Source: an uncultured Formosa sp. | Lineage (GTDB): Bacteria; Bacteroidota; Bacteroidia; Flavobacteriales; Flavobacteriaceae | Assembly (NCBI RefSeq): GCF_947500765.1 | Contig: NZ_CANMTH010000005.1 | Location: forward strand, 211,734 to 275,733 | Direction of reading: 5' to 3' | Length of the DNA: 64,000 nt | Part shown: positions 1-9,727 of the stretch, piece by piece | Numbering within the stretch: the stretch's first letter is position 1 | How the letters are laid out: each line of letters begins with the position of its first letter | Translations under genes and position numbers: made by a program | Notes under the pieces: model-generated | What the model was told of the DNA's origin: nothing | The model's input: only the letters and a program-made list of their open reading frames with translations | Databases searched by the model: none

Positions 1-1
1 G

Positions 2-1066
2 CTTACAGAGTATTTAAATACAAGCGGATTAATCGATAATACTATTTTAATTTTTATGACCGATAACGGAACATCTGCAGGAGCTCAAATTCCTAAAACA
101 GACGACCGATTAGATGGTTTTGTTTCCAAAGGGTTTAATGCAGGCATGCGTGGTATTAAGGCCAGTAAATATGAAGGTGGTCACCGTGTTCCTTTATTTA
201 TCCATTGGAAAGATGGAGGGATAACAGTAGGTAAAGATATCGATGCGTTAACTGCTCATTACGATGTATTACCAACCTTAATAGATTTATGTGATTTAGA
301 TGTAAAACAAGATATTAAATTCGATGGACAAAGTTTAAAGCCTTTATTAAACGGAGACGATTCTAATTTTAAAGATCGTATTGTAATTACAAATTCACAA
401 CGTATAGATGTGCCAGAACCTTGGAGAAGAACATCGCTTATGCAAGGAAAATGGCGTGTTATAGATGGTACAGAGTTATACGACTTAAAAACCGACCCAG
501 AACAACGTAACAATATTGCAGATCAGCATCCAGAAAAAATGGCTGAGTTTAGAGCCGCTTATGATGCCTGGTGGGCAGATTTATTACCGGGATATAGCAT
601 TTTGCCACGTATTTATGTAGGAGACAAAGCAGAGAATCCTACAACATTATATTGTCACGATTGGCATACAGAAAAAGCAGCAAGTCCTTGGCATCAAAGA
701 CATATTAGACAAGGCTTTATGGATAACGGTTATTGGTTATTAAAAGTTGCAGAAGCCGGAACGTATACCTTAAAATTACGTCGTTGGCCTTCAGAGACAA
801 ATTTAGCACTAGGTGCCGAAGCAGCCATTCGTCCAGAACTTGCAGGTACAAGTGTAAGTGCTTCTAAAAAAGGAAAAGCATTACATATAAAAAATGCACG
901 AATTAAAATTCAAGATAAAGAAGCAGAGAAGGTTGTTGATGCAACTCAGGAATATGTCGAATTTACAGTCGATTTAAAAGCCGGAGATACACAACTTCAA
1001 ACCTGGTTTACATTAGATAATAAAGAAGAATTAGGTGCATATTATGTCACTGTAGAAAAAATATAA
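2..1066 (+). CDS. S1-family sulfatase, 5' end outside window
   Basis: The reading frame is open from base 2, so the gene begins upstream and only its C-terminal part is present. The first methionine in view (base 56) lies inside the protein: the preceding codons read LIDNTILIF and run directly into MTDNGT, the metal-binding (F)xxDNG segment of S1 sulfatases. KYEGGHRVPLFIHW and ELYDLKTDPEQRNNIADQHP follow, both typical of arylsulfatase C-terminal halves. About 145 further residues form a probable beta-sandwich extension. The formylglycine motif lies outside the window, so Cys- or Ser-type cannot be judged. The next sulfatase starts 5 nt downstream, so the two are co-transcribed. The role is removal of sulfate esters from the PUL glycan (family knowledge); the exact position on the sugar is unknown. 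Confidence 0.9.
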   Translation, partial: LTEYLNTSGLIDNTILIFMTDNGTSAGAQIPKTDDRLDGFVSKGFNAGMRGIKASKYEGGHRVPLFIHWKDGGITVGKDIDALTAHYDVLPTLIDLCDLDVKQDIKFDGQSLKPLLNGDDSNFKDRIVITNSQRIDVPEPWRRTSLMQGKWRVIDGTELYDLKTDPEQRNNIADQHPEKMAEFRAAYDAWWADLLPGYSILPRIYVGDKAENPTTLYCHDWHTEKAASPWHQRHIRQGFMDNGYWLLKVAEAGTYTLKLRRWPSETNLALGAEAAIRPELAGTSVSASKKGKALHIKNARIKIQDKEAEKVVDATQEYVEFTVDLKAGDTQLQTWFTLDNKEELGAYYVTVEKI

Positions 1067-1071
1067 TAATT

Positions 1072-2637
1072 ATGGTTACTAGTAAAACTCTACAATTGTT
1101 AGTTTTAGCACTTGTGTTTTCTAATCTTATGGTAGGTCAGGCAAAGCATTCTGATGTAACAAAACCGAATATTGTAATCATTTACACAGACGATCAAGGC
1201 TATGGCGATGTTGGCGCTTTAAATCCGGAGGCTAAGTTTAAGACGCCTAATATGGATAAAATTGCTAATGAAGGTATTATTTTTACCGATGGACATAGTA
1301 GTGATGCGGTTTGTACACCTTCACGTTATAGTTTACTTACAGGTCGTTATAGCTGGAGAACTAGCTTGAAAAAAAATGTATTACGAGCTGATGGCCCCTG
1401 CTTAATTGAAAAAGATAGAATGACAATTGGTTCTTTACTTCAAGCACAAGGCTATCAAACAGCGATGGTTGGAAAATGGCATTTACAAATGGAGTTTGAA
1501 GGCGAACGTGGAAAAAATAGAGATTGGTCTAAACCTTTTAAAGAAGGACCTATAGAGCATGGTTTCGATTATTTCTTCGGAATACCAGCGTCTATGAATT
1601 ACGGTATTTTAACATATTTAGAAAATGACCGTGTGTTAGAACCGCCAACACTGTGGACTAAAAAGAAAATGGATGTTACTCCGCGTACGTATAGAATGAC
1701 GCCACCATATCAAGATGAAAAACAAAAAGGATTTGTTGAGGTAGCACCTTCATTTAACGACGAATTGGTATTAGAAACCATAACAAATAAAGCTGTAGAA
1801 TATATTAATACAGCATCTAAAAAAGAAAAACCTTTCTTTTTATATTTTCCTCTAACAAGTCCGCATTTACCACATGCAACACACCCAGATTTTCAAGGTA
1901 AAAGTAATTGTGGTAATTATGGCGATTTTATGCAAGAAACCGATTATCGAGTTGGACAAGTGTTAGATGCACTAAAAGCAAATGGAGTAGAAGAAAATAC
2001 CTTGGTTATTTTTTCATCAGATAATGGGGCCGAATCTAATTATATCTATCAACGAGATACCTATAATCATTATAGTAATTTGATTTTTAAAGGCGGTAAG
2101 CGCGATATTTATGAAGGAGGACATCGAGTACCGTTTTTAATGAGATGGCCAAATATAATTAAAGCGGGAGGTGTAGTAAAGACGCCTGTTAGTCAGACCG
2201 ATTATTTAGCAACTATAGCTGATATCGTAGGTGCATCATTTCCTGATTCGGCTGGAGAAGATAGTTTCAGTTTGTATAATTATATGAAAAATCCAACGTC
2301 TAAATTGGATACAGATCGTCCAGTCATTCAGCATTCATTTACAGGGCATTTTGCTATTAGACAAGGTCAGTGGAAATTAAATATGCTTCGTGGTTCTGGT
2401 GGATCTTTAGAACCAGTACTTATAGAACCGAAAGCTGGTGAAGCTATTTACGAATTATACGATATGGTAAATGATCCTGGTGAAACTAAAAATCTATATT
2501 TCCAACATCCAGAGATTGTAAAAACAATGACTAAAACAATTAGTGAAATTATTAATACAGGAAGATCTACTAAAGGTAAACCGCAACCCTTTATAAAAGA
2601 TAATTGGGAACAAGTAACTTGGATGAGTTTAAAGTAA
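1072..2637 (+). CDS. Secreted S1-family sulfatase, Cys-type
   Basis: This 521-residue protein has an N-terminal signal peptide ending near VGQA. Metal ligands are seen at D40-D41 in YTDDQGYGD, and the formylglycine precursor is C81 in CTPSR followed by LLTGR. KWHLQ lies around residue 140, D317-N318 sit in SSDNGAES, and EGGHRVPF follows. The length is usual for arylsulfatase A or GalNAc-6-sulfatase-like members of S1. The Cys-type motif means that it needs a formylglycine-generating enzyme, which is not in this window. It lies 5 nt after another sulfatase and 31 nt before a DUF1080-like gene, all on the plus strand, which suggests one operon. The subfamily number and target sulfate cannot be fixed from the sequence by eye. 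Confidence 0.93.
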   Translation: MVTSKTLQLLVLALVFSNLMVGQAKHSDVTKPNIVIIYTDDQGYGDVGALNPEAKFKTPNMDKIANEGIIFTDGHSSDAVCTPSRYSLLTGRYSWRTSLKKNVLRADGPCLIEKDRMTIGSLLQAQGYQTAMVGKWHLQMEFEGERGKNRDWSKPFKEGPIEHGFDYFFGIPASMNYGILTYLENDRVLEPPTLWTKKKMDVTPRTYRMTPPYQDEKQKGFVEVAPSFNDELVLETITNKAVEYINTASKKEKPFFLYFPLTSPHLPHATHPDFQGKSNCGNYGDFMQETDYRVGQVLDALKANGVEENTLVIFSSDNGAESNYIYQRDTYNHYSNLIFKGGKRDIYEGGHRVPFLMRWPNIIKAGGVVKTPVSQTDYLATIADIVGASFPDSAGEDSFSLYNYMKNPTSKLDTDRPVIQHSFTGHFAIRQGQWKLNMLRGSGGSLEPVLIEPKAGEAIYELYDMVNDPGETKNLYFQHPEIVKTMTKTISEIINTGRSTKGKPQPFIKDNWEQVTWMSLK

Positions 2638-2668
2638 TATAGAACACATTCGTAAATAAAATATAAAG

Positions 2669-3493
2669 ATGAAAGTATGTGTATGGTTATGTTCTTTTTT
2701 ATGTCTGGCATTTAGTCTAGATGGTATAGCACAATCTGAAGATGGATTCGTAGATCTTTTTAATGGAAAAAATTTTGATGGTTGGTATTTAAAGATAAGA
2801 AGTGGAGATGCAGAAATGGCTAAAAAAATATTTGCTATAGAAGATGATATGATTCATGTTTTTAATGCTGATTTTCCGAACCAGTATAAACTAAATACAG
2901 GCGAGAACGATACACACGGTTTAATATATTCTAAAAAGGCCTACAGTAAATATATTTTAAAGTTTGAATATAAGTGGGGAAATCGTATTGCTAATAATTT
3001 TAATAAATGGCAGTATGATGCAGGTGTCTATTACCATGTTGTTAACGACGCTGTTTGGCCTGTGGGAATAGAATATCAGATTAGATACGACCATATTACA
3101 AATACAAATCATACCGGAGATTTAATTCGACCTAAAGGGGCCGAATATGATTGGTATAGTAACCAAACTGGTAATACTTATTTACATCCAAATAATGGTG
3201 GGAAGCTAGAAGATAAAAAAAATTGGATGCATTTGGCAAGTCATACAACCAATTTTAATGGCATAAATAACGAATGGAACCATTGCGAGATTATAGTCAT
3301 GGGAAGTGAATATGCCATTCATAAATTAAATGGAGAGGTGGTAAATATGGCCTTCAATTTAAAACCCAGTGAAGGTATATTCGGATTTCAATCTGAAACT
3401 GCAGAAATCTATTATAGAAATATAAAAATTAAAGAATTTGATGCCATTATTCCTGCCGAAATATTCTTGAATTCAAAAAATAAGGGGAAGTAA
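2669..3493 (+). CDS. Secreted DUF1080 / 3-keto-disaccharide hydrolase-like protein
   Basis: This 274-residue protein has a signal peptide ending near GIAQ. FVDLFNGKNFDGWYLK, at about residues 27-42, is the hallmark N-terminal motif of the DUF1080 concanavalin-like fold. Later features are THGLIYSKKAYSKYILKFEY, an aromatic-rich strand with GVYYHV, and a C-terminal GIFGFQSETAEIYYRNIKIK that closes the jelly roll. Some DUF1080 proteins hydrolyse 3-keto-glycosides and others may only bind glycans, and nothing visible here decides between them. It is the last gene of the sulfatase cluster at the left edge; 629 nt without a gene follow. Confidence 0.8.
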   Translation: MKVCVWLCSFLCLAFSLDGIAQSEDGFVDLFNGKNFDGWYLKIRSGDAEMAKKIFAIEDDMIHVFNADFPNQYKLNTGENDTHGLIYSKKAYSKYILKFEYKWGNRIANNFNKWQYDAGVYYHVVNDAVWPVGIEYQIRYDHITNTNHTGDLIRPKGAEYDWYSNQTGNTYLHPNNGGKLEDKKNWMHLASHTTNFNGINNEWNHCEIIVMGSEYAIHKLNGEVVNMAFNLKPSEGIFGFQSETAEIYYRNIKIKEFDAIIPAEIFLNSKNKGK

Positions 3494-4122
3494 ATTTAGT
3501 CTACATAAAAAGCATAATAGCTTCTAATTCTCTAAAAATTTAATCTAGTTATAAAATAATTAATAACTGGGTCAATTTATACCATAGTCTCTTCCTTTTA
3601 ATACATTTTCTGTTTGTCACCTTCATAATGTATCAATATTTCAATAGTTGTGGTGTAGAAAGATCCTTGTCTCAATAAATTTAGAAATTTGAGTTGATAT
3701 AAAAACAAATTTTTAAAAGGAGCTCTAATATACAAGTCTTAAAAAAGAATATGGTTTATGTATTACGGTGTTTATTTATTTTAAGACCTAAAAAGAGGGG
3801 GTGTTTATATATATTATAACATACTCTAAATTTAAAATAAAGGCATTTAAAATAAATATAAATGGATAGTGCTTCTAAATCGTGCAGATTAAAACTGGTG
3901 ACTTAGTATGATTTAAAAAAAACAATTAAAATTTTAGTCGAATTGTTAATGAGCCCACTAAAACAGGCTTTTTTTTGAGAAAATGGGTTTAAATTTATTA
4001 AGATTGACTCATATTTTATACCAAAAAAAAGAAGAGCGCTCTATTATTGTAATGTCATTTAAACAGAAATGATTTTAAACCCATTTTAAGATTTAATTAT
4101 AAAATTAATACGATTTAAATAT
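3494..4122. other. Non-coding region upstream of the GH88 gene, with inverted repeats
   Basis: No convincing gene is present in these 629 nt. An inverted repeat GTCTTAAAA (3736-3744) / TTTTAAGAC (3779-3787) resembles repeats found in other leaders of this locus. A 14-nt inverted repeat AAAATGGGTTTAAA (3980-3993) / TTTAAACCCATTTT (4074-4087) brackets 80 nt. That interval contains a 10-nt palindrome AGAGCGCTCT (4033-4042) and a degenerate copy of the PUL-wide motif (ATTGACTCATATTTTAT, starting near 4003). This is the probable promoter and leader region of the GH88 gene; the function of these signals is inferred. Confidence 0.5.
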
Positions 4123-5340
4123 ATGAATTTACTAAAAGGAACTTTCGTAGCTTGTCTTTGTGCTGCCACGTTAATTGGATGCGATTCAAAAAAGAAAGAT
4201 GTAACCGTTTCTTCGGTTGATAAAACTGTAGAAATAGTCAATACAGATCGAATACTTGATTTAAGTGTCGGTAAAGTTAAAACAACATTAGCTTCTTTAA
4301 CAGTGGCCGATAGTTTTCCAAGAAATATAAGTAAAGGTAAGAAAGATTGGAATCTTGTAGGTGTAACAGATTGGTGTTCTGGTTTTTGGCCAGGTGTGCT
4401 TTGGTATGCTTATGAGTATTCAAAAGATCCAGTGATTAAAGCTGGAGCAGAAAAATTTACAGCACCCTTAAAAGAAATTGCTTATACACCTGCAGATAAT
4501 CATGATATTGGTTTTATGGTATATTGTAGTTATGGAAATGGATACAGATTAACTGGTAATGAAGAATATAAAACAGTAATGCTTGCCGCTGCAGATACAT
4601 TAGCTACATTATATAATCCTAAAGTTGGAACTATTCTATCTTGGCCTGTAATGGTGCCTAAGCTTGGTTACAATACGATTATTGATAATATGATGAATTT
4701 AGAACTTTTATTTTGGGCTGCTAAAAACGGAGGAGATAAAAGTTTATATGATATCGCAGATAGTCATGCCGAAAAATCTATGAAGTATTTGGTACGTCCA
4801 GATTATTCAATTTATCACGTTGCGCTTTTCGATGAAGCTACAGGAAAATTTAGAAAAGGGATTACACACCAAGGTTATGCAGACGAGTCTATGTGGGCAA
4901 GAGGACAAGGTTGGGGAATTTACGGTTTCGCCATGTCTTACAGAGAAACAGGAAAAGAAGAATATTTAGAAACGTCTATGAAATTAGCCGATCACTTCTT
5001 AGAACGTTTACCAGAAGATGGAATACCATACTGGGATTTCGACGATCCAAAAATACCAGATGCACCTAAAGACGCTTCAGCAGCATCTTTAATAGCTTGT
5101 GGAATGCTAGAATTAGCCGGACAAGTAAAAGATGAGGCGCTAAAAGAAAAATATACAAATGCAGCTAAAGCATTGATGGAAAAATTAGAATCTGACACGT
5201 ATTTTAGCGGAGATACTAACGAAGCATTGTTATTGCATTCTACTGGTCATCTTCCTAATAATTCAGAAATAGATGTACCTATAATTTACGCAGATTATTA
5301 TTTTATGGAAGCTCTATTAAGATTAGAGAAGCTTAAATAG
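4123..5340 (+). CDS. GH88-family unsaturated glucuronyl hydrolase, lipoprotein
   Basis: The 405-residue product is a predicted lipoprotein (LIGC, lipid-modified Cys20). It shows the (alpha/alpha)6-barrel signatures of GH88: VTDWCSGFWPG (about residue 81), NHDIGF with D128, IDNMMNLE with D188, ARGQGWGIYGFAMSYRET, a WDFDDP segment and DASAASLIACGMLEL. The two Asp residues fit the catalytic pair of characterised unsaturated glucuronyl hydrolases. The enzyme hydrates the 4,5-double bond of the non-reducing uronate left by polysaccharide lyases, releasing a 4-deoxy-5-keto-uronate, the substrate of KduI (partly encoded at the right edge). It is a monocistronic unit followed by a strong terminator. 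GH105 is an alternative, but the motif order favours GH88. Confidence 0.92.
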   Translation: MNLLKGTFVACLCAATLIGCDSKKKDVTVSSVDKTVEIVNTDRILDLSVGKVKTTLASLTVADSFPRNISKGKKDWNLVGVTDWCSGFWPGVLWYAYEYSKDPVIKAGAEKFTAPLKEIAYTPADNHDIGFMVYCSYGNGYRLTGNEEYKTVMLAAADTLATLYNPKVGTILSWPVMVPKLGYNTIIDNMMNLELLFWAAKNGGDKSLYDIADSHAEKSMKYLVRPDYSIYHVALFDEATGKFRKGITHQGYADESMWARGQGWGIYGFAMSYRETGKEEYLETSMKLADHFLERLPEDGIPYWDFDDPKIPDAPKDASAASLIACGMLELAGQVKDEALKEKYTNAAKALMEKLESDTYFSGDTNEALLLHSTGHLPNNSEIDVPIIYADYYFMEALLRLEKLK

Positions 5341-5425
5341 AATATTACACAATATTAATTTAGTTTGTTTTTTTTTTTTTGCAAATCAGGAGATGATTTA
5401 GAGATTATATCCCTTATTTGATTTT

Positions 5426-5460
5426 AACCCTTTTAGAAGTCGTTCTAAAAGGGTTTTTTA
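5426..5460 (+). terminator. Rho-independent terminator after GH88 gene
   Basis: A perfect 13-bp stem, AACCCTTTTAGAA (5426-5438) and TTCTAAAAGGGTT (5443-5455), has a 4-nt loop and is followed by a T run. It lies 85 nt after the GH88 stop codon. Confidence 0.9.
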
Positions 5461-5965
5461 TTTTATCTGAGTTCATATATCAAGAAGCTTTTAATAATGT
5501 GTTATTCCATGTCTTAAATAGGGAGGTAATACTTTATTCTAATTAGTGAATTGCTAAAATAAAAGACTCTTATGTTAACAAAACATTAAGGAATAAGCTT
5601 ATGTTCTAGCTGTTTAACGTATTTAAAAATAAATACAATAAAGTGAGCTGTAAAGCCTAGTCATAAACATGAAGTGGGGCTTAGAGATGTTAAAATTATG
5701 GTTGAAATACAATTAAAGTTTAAAGAAGTGCTTTTAAGTATAAAATTCTTAGTATAAAAGATGTTTATTGAGTAAATGAAAATATTAAATGTCTATTTGT
5801 GAGAATAGATTAAATATACACACGTTTGTATCTTGTTTTTTCTATTTTTAGTCAAATAAAACGGAGTTGTATTTGTGTATTGATTTTCAGTGTTTTATTT
5901 TATTTGTTGGAGTTTTTAATAAAAAAGCAGATAAGTTTTTTTAACATTTAAGACGACATGTAACA

Positions 5966-5997
5966 TTTTACAAAAGGATAAAACAACGATAAATTTG
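5966..5997 (+). promoter_or_regulatory. Possible Bacteroidota promoter upstream of susC-like gene
   Basis: TAAATTTG at 5990-5997 matches the Bacteroidota -7 consensus TAnnTTTG exactly. A TTTTAC stretch about 20 nt upstream is a weak -33 candidate. If it drives the SusC-like gene the leader would be about 440 nt; it could also serve a small RNA. The call rests on consensus matching only. Confidence 0.3.
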
Positions 5998-6068
5998 TAT
6001 TGCCTAATTATCAAATTTCCCTATCCTTAAAAAGGATTAAAATATTAATTGTATGTTAAATTTGAGAA

Positions 6069-6098
6069 TTGCATAAAAACATGTTGCATAAAAACAGG
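6069..6098 (+). repeat. Tandem 15-nt direct repeat in the susC leader
   Basis: Two adjacent units read TTGCATAAAAACATG (6069-6083) and TTGCATAAAAACAGG (6084-6098), differing at one position. The 15-nt period and the position about 350 nt before the SusC-like start suggest paired regulator sites, but no function is shown. Confidence 0.5.
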
Positions 6099-6297
6099 TG
6101 AGGTATAGTAATTAATGCCCAAACCACTGTTTATAAGGAAAGTTAGCTAAAAATGGGTGATAAGTTAGATAGATAGAATCATGATTTAGATGATAAATAA
6201 GGCATTATTTATAAAATTGTTAACAGAAACACCAAATGAAATGTTAACGTTTTAATTCTGGTATTCAACAAACATTATTAACATAAAACAATCTATT

Positions 6298-6369
6298 ATG
6301 ACAAAAAAAAAATTACTTAAGCATCATCCTAAACCAAATGATGTTTATCTGAAAAAAGGCAAAATTTAA
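6298..6369 (+). other. Possible 23-residue leader ORF before the susC-like gene
   Basis: An ATG at 6298 opens a 23-codon frame, starting MTKKKLLKHHPKPNDVY and ending in TAA at 6367-6369, 77 nt before the SusC-like start. It is very basic and has no signal-like hydrophobic run. It could be a leader peptide, the decayed start of a gene, or chance; I do not recognise it. Confidence 0.2.
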
Positions 6370-6446
6370 TTCATGTGGAGTGTGTTAAACTTTGATAAAA
6401 ACTTAACAAACAAGTAAAATAGTATAGTATAACTAAAAAGTAATTT

Positions 6447-9400
6447 ATGTATAAGAATTATAATTTTAAAAAGTCTTCAATAAAGCCAGCCTTGTTTATG
6501 GCCTTATTGCTAAGCTTATCTTATGGTAGTGTATTTGCTGCAAACGATACGGATAAATTAGTTGATGAAGCAAGTGTAAGCGAACAAAACCTAACTATTA
6601 CTGGAAATGTAACTTCTGTAGACGATGGCATGCCATTAGCAGGAGTGAATGTAATTTTAAAAGGTGTACAAGGTGTAGGAACCGTAACAGATTTTGATGG
6701 TAATTATTCTTTAGATGTACCATCTTCTACTTCTGTTCTTATGTTTAGTTCTATTGGGTATGTATCTCAAGAAGTTTCTGTAGCTGGTAATACAAAATTA
6801 AACATTCAATTAGAAACTAACATTAGTGAATTAGACGAAGTTATTGTTGTAGGGTTTGGTACTCAGAAAAAAGCAACACTTACAGGATCTGTAGCACAAG
6901 TAAAAGGAGACGATGTTGTAAAAGGTAAAGGTACGTCTAGTGCGGTATTAGCTTTACAAGGTGAGGTTCCTGGTTTAGTTGTTACACGTACATCTTCGCG
7001 TCCAGGTGTAGAGGGAACGTCTATTAATATTCGTGGAGATATTTCTGTAAATAGTATCAGTCCGCTTATCTTATTAGATGGTGTTGAAATTTCTCAAAGT
7101 GATTTATCAGCAATTAACGCTAACGATATTGAAACCTATTCTGTGTTAAAAGATGCTTCTGCTGCAATTTTTGGTACTAAAGCTGCTGGAGGTGTTATTT
7201 TGGTAACTACTAAAAAAGGTAAAGAAGGGAAAATGCAAATTAGCTATAAAGGAGAAACGCAATTAAACTTTGCAAAAGACTTCCCTGTTGCTAATATGAA
7301 AGAGTGGGCAGATGCTTGGTTAGTAGCAGGTAGAAATGATGCTGTAAACTTTGTAGATGGAGACGGAAATCAACAAACAGCAGCAACAAGCTTTAGATTC
7401 TTTACAGAGGACGAGTTTATGATGATATCTAATGGAACTATGCCAATGGCTCCAAACTCTTATTTTTGGTTAGGTAAAGATCACTATTTTTCTGATACAA
7501 GCCAGTTTGATGCAGTATATGGAACAACTATTACAGAAAGACATGATTTTTCACTTTCTGGAGGTAATGAGAATGCAACGTATAGATCATCTTTTGGGTA
7601 TGCAAACGAGCGCTCTCCTATTTCATTCGTTTACGACGGACAAAAACGTTACAACTTCCGTACAAATGTGTCGTACAAGGTTAATGATTTAGTAAAAACA
7701 GATTTTAATATTTCATACAATAGTGATATTATTGATACTCCAACTCAAGGTGTAGGGTATGGTATTCAAGACATGAATATTTTCCCATTGTATAATCCAG
7801 CTGGACAGTTTTACGATAATTTTGGGTCAAACAACCCTCTTGCATTTTTAAAAGAAGGTGGTCGTGTTAAAGATCGTACTAATATATTTCGTTTAGGTGG
7901 TAAAATTACATTAGACTTAGACAAGTATATTGAAGGATTAAACTTCTCTTACTTTGGAAACATATCAATAACAGAAAATAGAAAAAATAAAACATGGAAA
8001 CCAGTAACAATGTATGATTGGGAAGGTAATGTAACAGGTACACCAACAACTTTAGTTAACTCTAAATTAGAAGTAACAGAAGCAGATTATGTATTCCAAA
8101 ATCATATTTTTCAATTAAATTACAACCGTTCATTCGGAAACCATAATCTAGGAGTTATGGCTGGGTATACTGCAGAATTAACCGAAACAGAGAAATACTT
8201 TATGTCTCGTTCTAATTTAGTAGATGCATCTTTAAACGATTTAAATGCTTTTGATGTAACTACACAAACAAATAGTGGAGGAAGTAATAATGTTGCTTTA
8301 GTATCTTATTTAGGAAAAATTAATTACGATTACAATGGTATTTATTTATTAGAAGTATTAGGGCGTCGTGATGGGTCTTCTCGTTTACACCCAGATTATA
8401 GATGGAAAAATTTCTTTGGCGCATCTACAGGTATAGTGCTTTCTGAGATGTCTTTTATGGATGATAGCGTTATTAATCTGTTAAAATTACGTGCTTCTTA
8501 TGGAGAAACAGGTTCTGTAACAGGTATAACCGCATACGATTATTACTCTAGTATTGGTAATGGTACCGTATTATTTGGTAGTACGCCGCAATTGGCAGCA
8601 ACATCTTATATTAATGGATTATCTTCTTTAGATCGTACTTGGGAGCGTGTGTCTACAAGTAACATTGCAGTGGATTTTGGATTATTAAATAATAGATTAA
8701 CCGGTACTGCTGAATATTATATTCGTAAAAACGACGGTATGTTAGTTAACGTTACCTATCCAAATGTATTAGGTGTTACGGCTCCAAAAACAAATAGTGG
8801 TGATTTCGAAACTAAAGGTTACGAATTGTCATTAAACTGGAGAGATCGCATTGGAGACGATTTTACTTATCGCGTAGGTCTTGCATTCTGGGATAACGAA
8901 AGTGAAGTTAAACGTATGGAAGGTAAAAATTCTATTAGTATAGGCTCAAATAGTATTATTGAAGGAAAACCTTTAAATGCTATTTATGCTTATAAAACAG
9001 ATGGTTTATTAAAAACAGAAGACCAAGTATTAAATTATTATAATCAAGTTGGATTTGAAGACCCTTCAACTCAAGAAATGAAGGATGGTACGAAGTTACC
9101 AAATTATAGAAGTGCAGATCGTTTAGTTCCTGGAACAGTTAATCGTGTAGATGTGAGTGGAGATGGTATTATTGATCAAGATGATTTAGTATATGTAGGA
9201 GATGCTAATCCACATAAAAGTTTTGGTATTAACTTAGGATTTACTTATAAAAATTTCGATTTCAGTGCATTTTTTCAAGGAGTTGGAGAAGTAAATATTG
9301 TTAGAACAGGTTCACTATCTTATCCATTTCAACAATGGTGGACAAACCAAAACCCTACCTTTACAAACAAGACTTGGACACCAGAGAATTCAAATTCAAA

Positions 9401-9704
9401 TACTCCAGCAGCATTTGTAAATACTTCTAGAAAAGTATGGAATTATGATGATCTAAATGATATAAACGTTATTAAAGGAGCATATTTAAGAGCTAAAGCA
9501 ATATCTGTTGGGTACGGATTACCACAGGATGTTTTAGATAAAATGGGAATGGATAAAGTAAGATTATCTTTAACAGGAAACGATTTGTTTACAATTTCAA
9601 ATATTAGAGATGGATTAGATCCTGAATTCGGTGAAGGAACAAGACAAGGTAGTATGATTCCTTTTACATCTGCATTGATCTTTGGAGTTGAACTTGCATT
9701 TTAA
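6447..9704 (+). CDS. SusC-like TonB-dependent glycan transporter
   Basis: This 1085-residue outer-membrane protein has, in order, a signal peptide ending near VFAA, a carboxypeptidase-regulatory-like domain (about residues 49-128, LTITGNVTSVDDGMPLAGVN onward), a TonB-box region with DEVIVVGFGTQKK (about 130-142), a plug domain (INIRGD, PLILLDGVEI, VLKDASAAIFGTKAAGGVIL) and a long 22-strand-type barrel ending in an aromatic residue (FGVELAF). The length is normal for SusC. It imports oligosaccharides across the outer membrane together with the SusD-like lipoprotein encoded 23 nt downstream, and it needs TonB-ExbBD encoded elsewhere. The missing N-terminal STN domain argues against direct signalling to an anti-sigma factor. 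Confidence 0.97.
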   Translation: MYKNYNFKKSSIKPALFMALLLSLSYGSVFAANDTDKLVDEASVSEQNLTITGNVTSVDDGMPLAGVNVILKGVQGVGTVTDFDGNYSLDVPSSTSVLMFSSIGYVSQEVSVAGNTKLNIQLETNISELDEVIVVGFGTQKKATLTGSVAQVKGDDVVKGKGTSSAVLALQGEVPGLVVTRTSSRPGVEGTSINIRGDISVNSISPLILLDGVEISQSDLSAINANDIETYSVLKDASAAIFGTKAAGGVILVTTKKGKEGKMQISYKGETQLNFAKDFPVANMKEWADAWLVAGRNDAVNFVDGDGNQQTAATSFRFFTEDEFMMISNGTMPMAPNSYFWLGKDHYFSDTSQFDAVYGTTITERHDFSLSGGNENATYRSSFGYANERSPISFVYDGQKRYNFRTNVSYKVNDLVKTDFNISYNSDIIDTPTQGVGYGIQDMNIFPLYNPAGQFYDNFGSNNPLAFLKEGGRVKDRTNIFRLGGKITLDLDKYIEGLNFSYFGNISITENRKNKTWKPVTMYDWEGNVTGTPTTLVNSKLEVTEADYVFQNHIFQLNYNRSFGNHNLGVMAGYTAELTETEKYFMSRSNLVDASLNDLNAFDVTTQTNSGGSNNVALVSYLGKINYDYNGIYLLEVLGRRDGSSRLHPDYRWKNFFGASTGIVLSEMSFMDDSVINLLKLRASYGETGSVTGITAYDYYSSIGNGTVLFGSTPQLAATSYINGLSSLDRTWERVSTSNIAVDFGLLNNRLTGTAEYYIRKNDGMLVNVTYPNVLGVTAPKTNSGDFETKGYELSLNWRDRIGDDFTYRVGLAFWDNESEVKRMEGKNSISIGSNSIIEGKPLNAIYAYKTDGLLKTEDQVLNYYNQVGFEDPSTQEMKDGTKLPNYRSADRLVPGTVNRVDVSGDGIIDQDDLVYVGDANPHKSFGINLGFTYKNFDFSAFFQGVGEVNIVRTGSLSYPFQQWWTNQNPTFTNKTWTPENSNSNTPAAFVNTSRKVWNYDDLNDINVIKGAYLRAKAISVGYGLPQDVLDKMGMDKVRLSLTGNDLFTISNIRDGLDPEFGEGTRQGSMIPFTSALIFGVELAF

Positions 9705-9727
9705 TTAAAACTTTTAATTTAAAGAAT

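Larger units (their letters stand above)
5341..6446. other. 1.1-kb non-coding region between GH88 and susC-like gene
   Basis: Beyond the terminator at 5426-5460 I find no gene with family similarity. Features are a TTTAAGAC element near 5947-5954, a possible promoter (5966-5997), a 15-nt tandem repeat (6069-6098), two GTTAAC palindromes (6219-6224 and 6243-6248) and a 23-codon open frame (6298-6369). The length before a SusC/D pair suggests a long, regulated leader. No SusR-type, hybrid two-component or ECF-sigma/anti-sigma gene adjoins it. Confidence 0.5.

Noticed and set aside
3570..3592. Reverse-oriented copy of the dyad motif
   Set aside because: Only loose similarity, no second arm, and more than 500 nt from the next gene.
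4033..4042. Palindrome AGAGCGCTCT as an independent operator
   Set aside because: It is a single 10-nt occurrence with no second copy; it is kept only as a note within the region entry.
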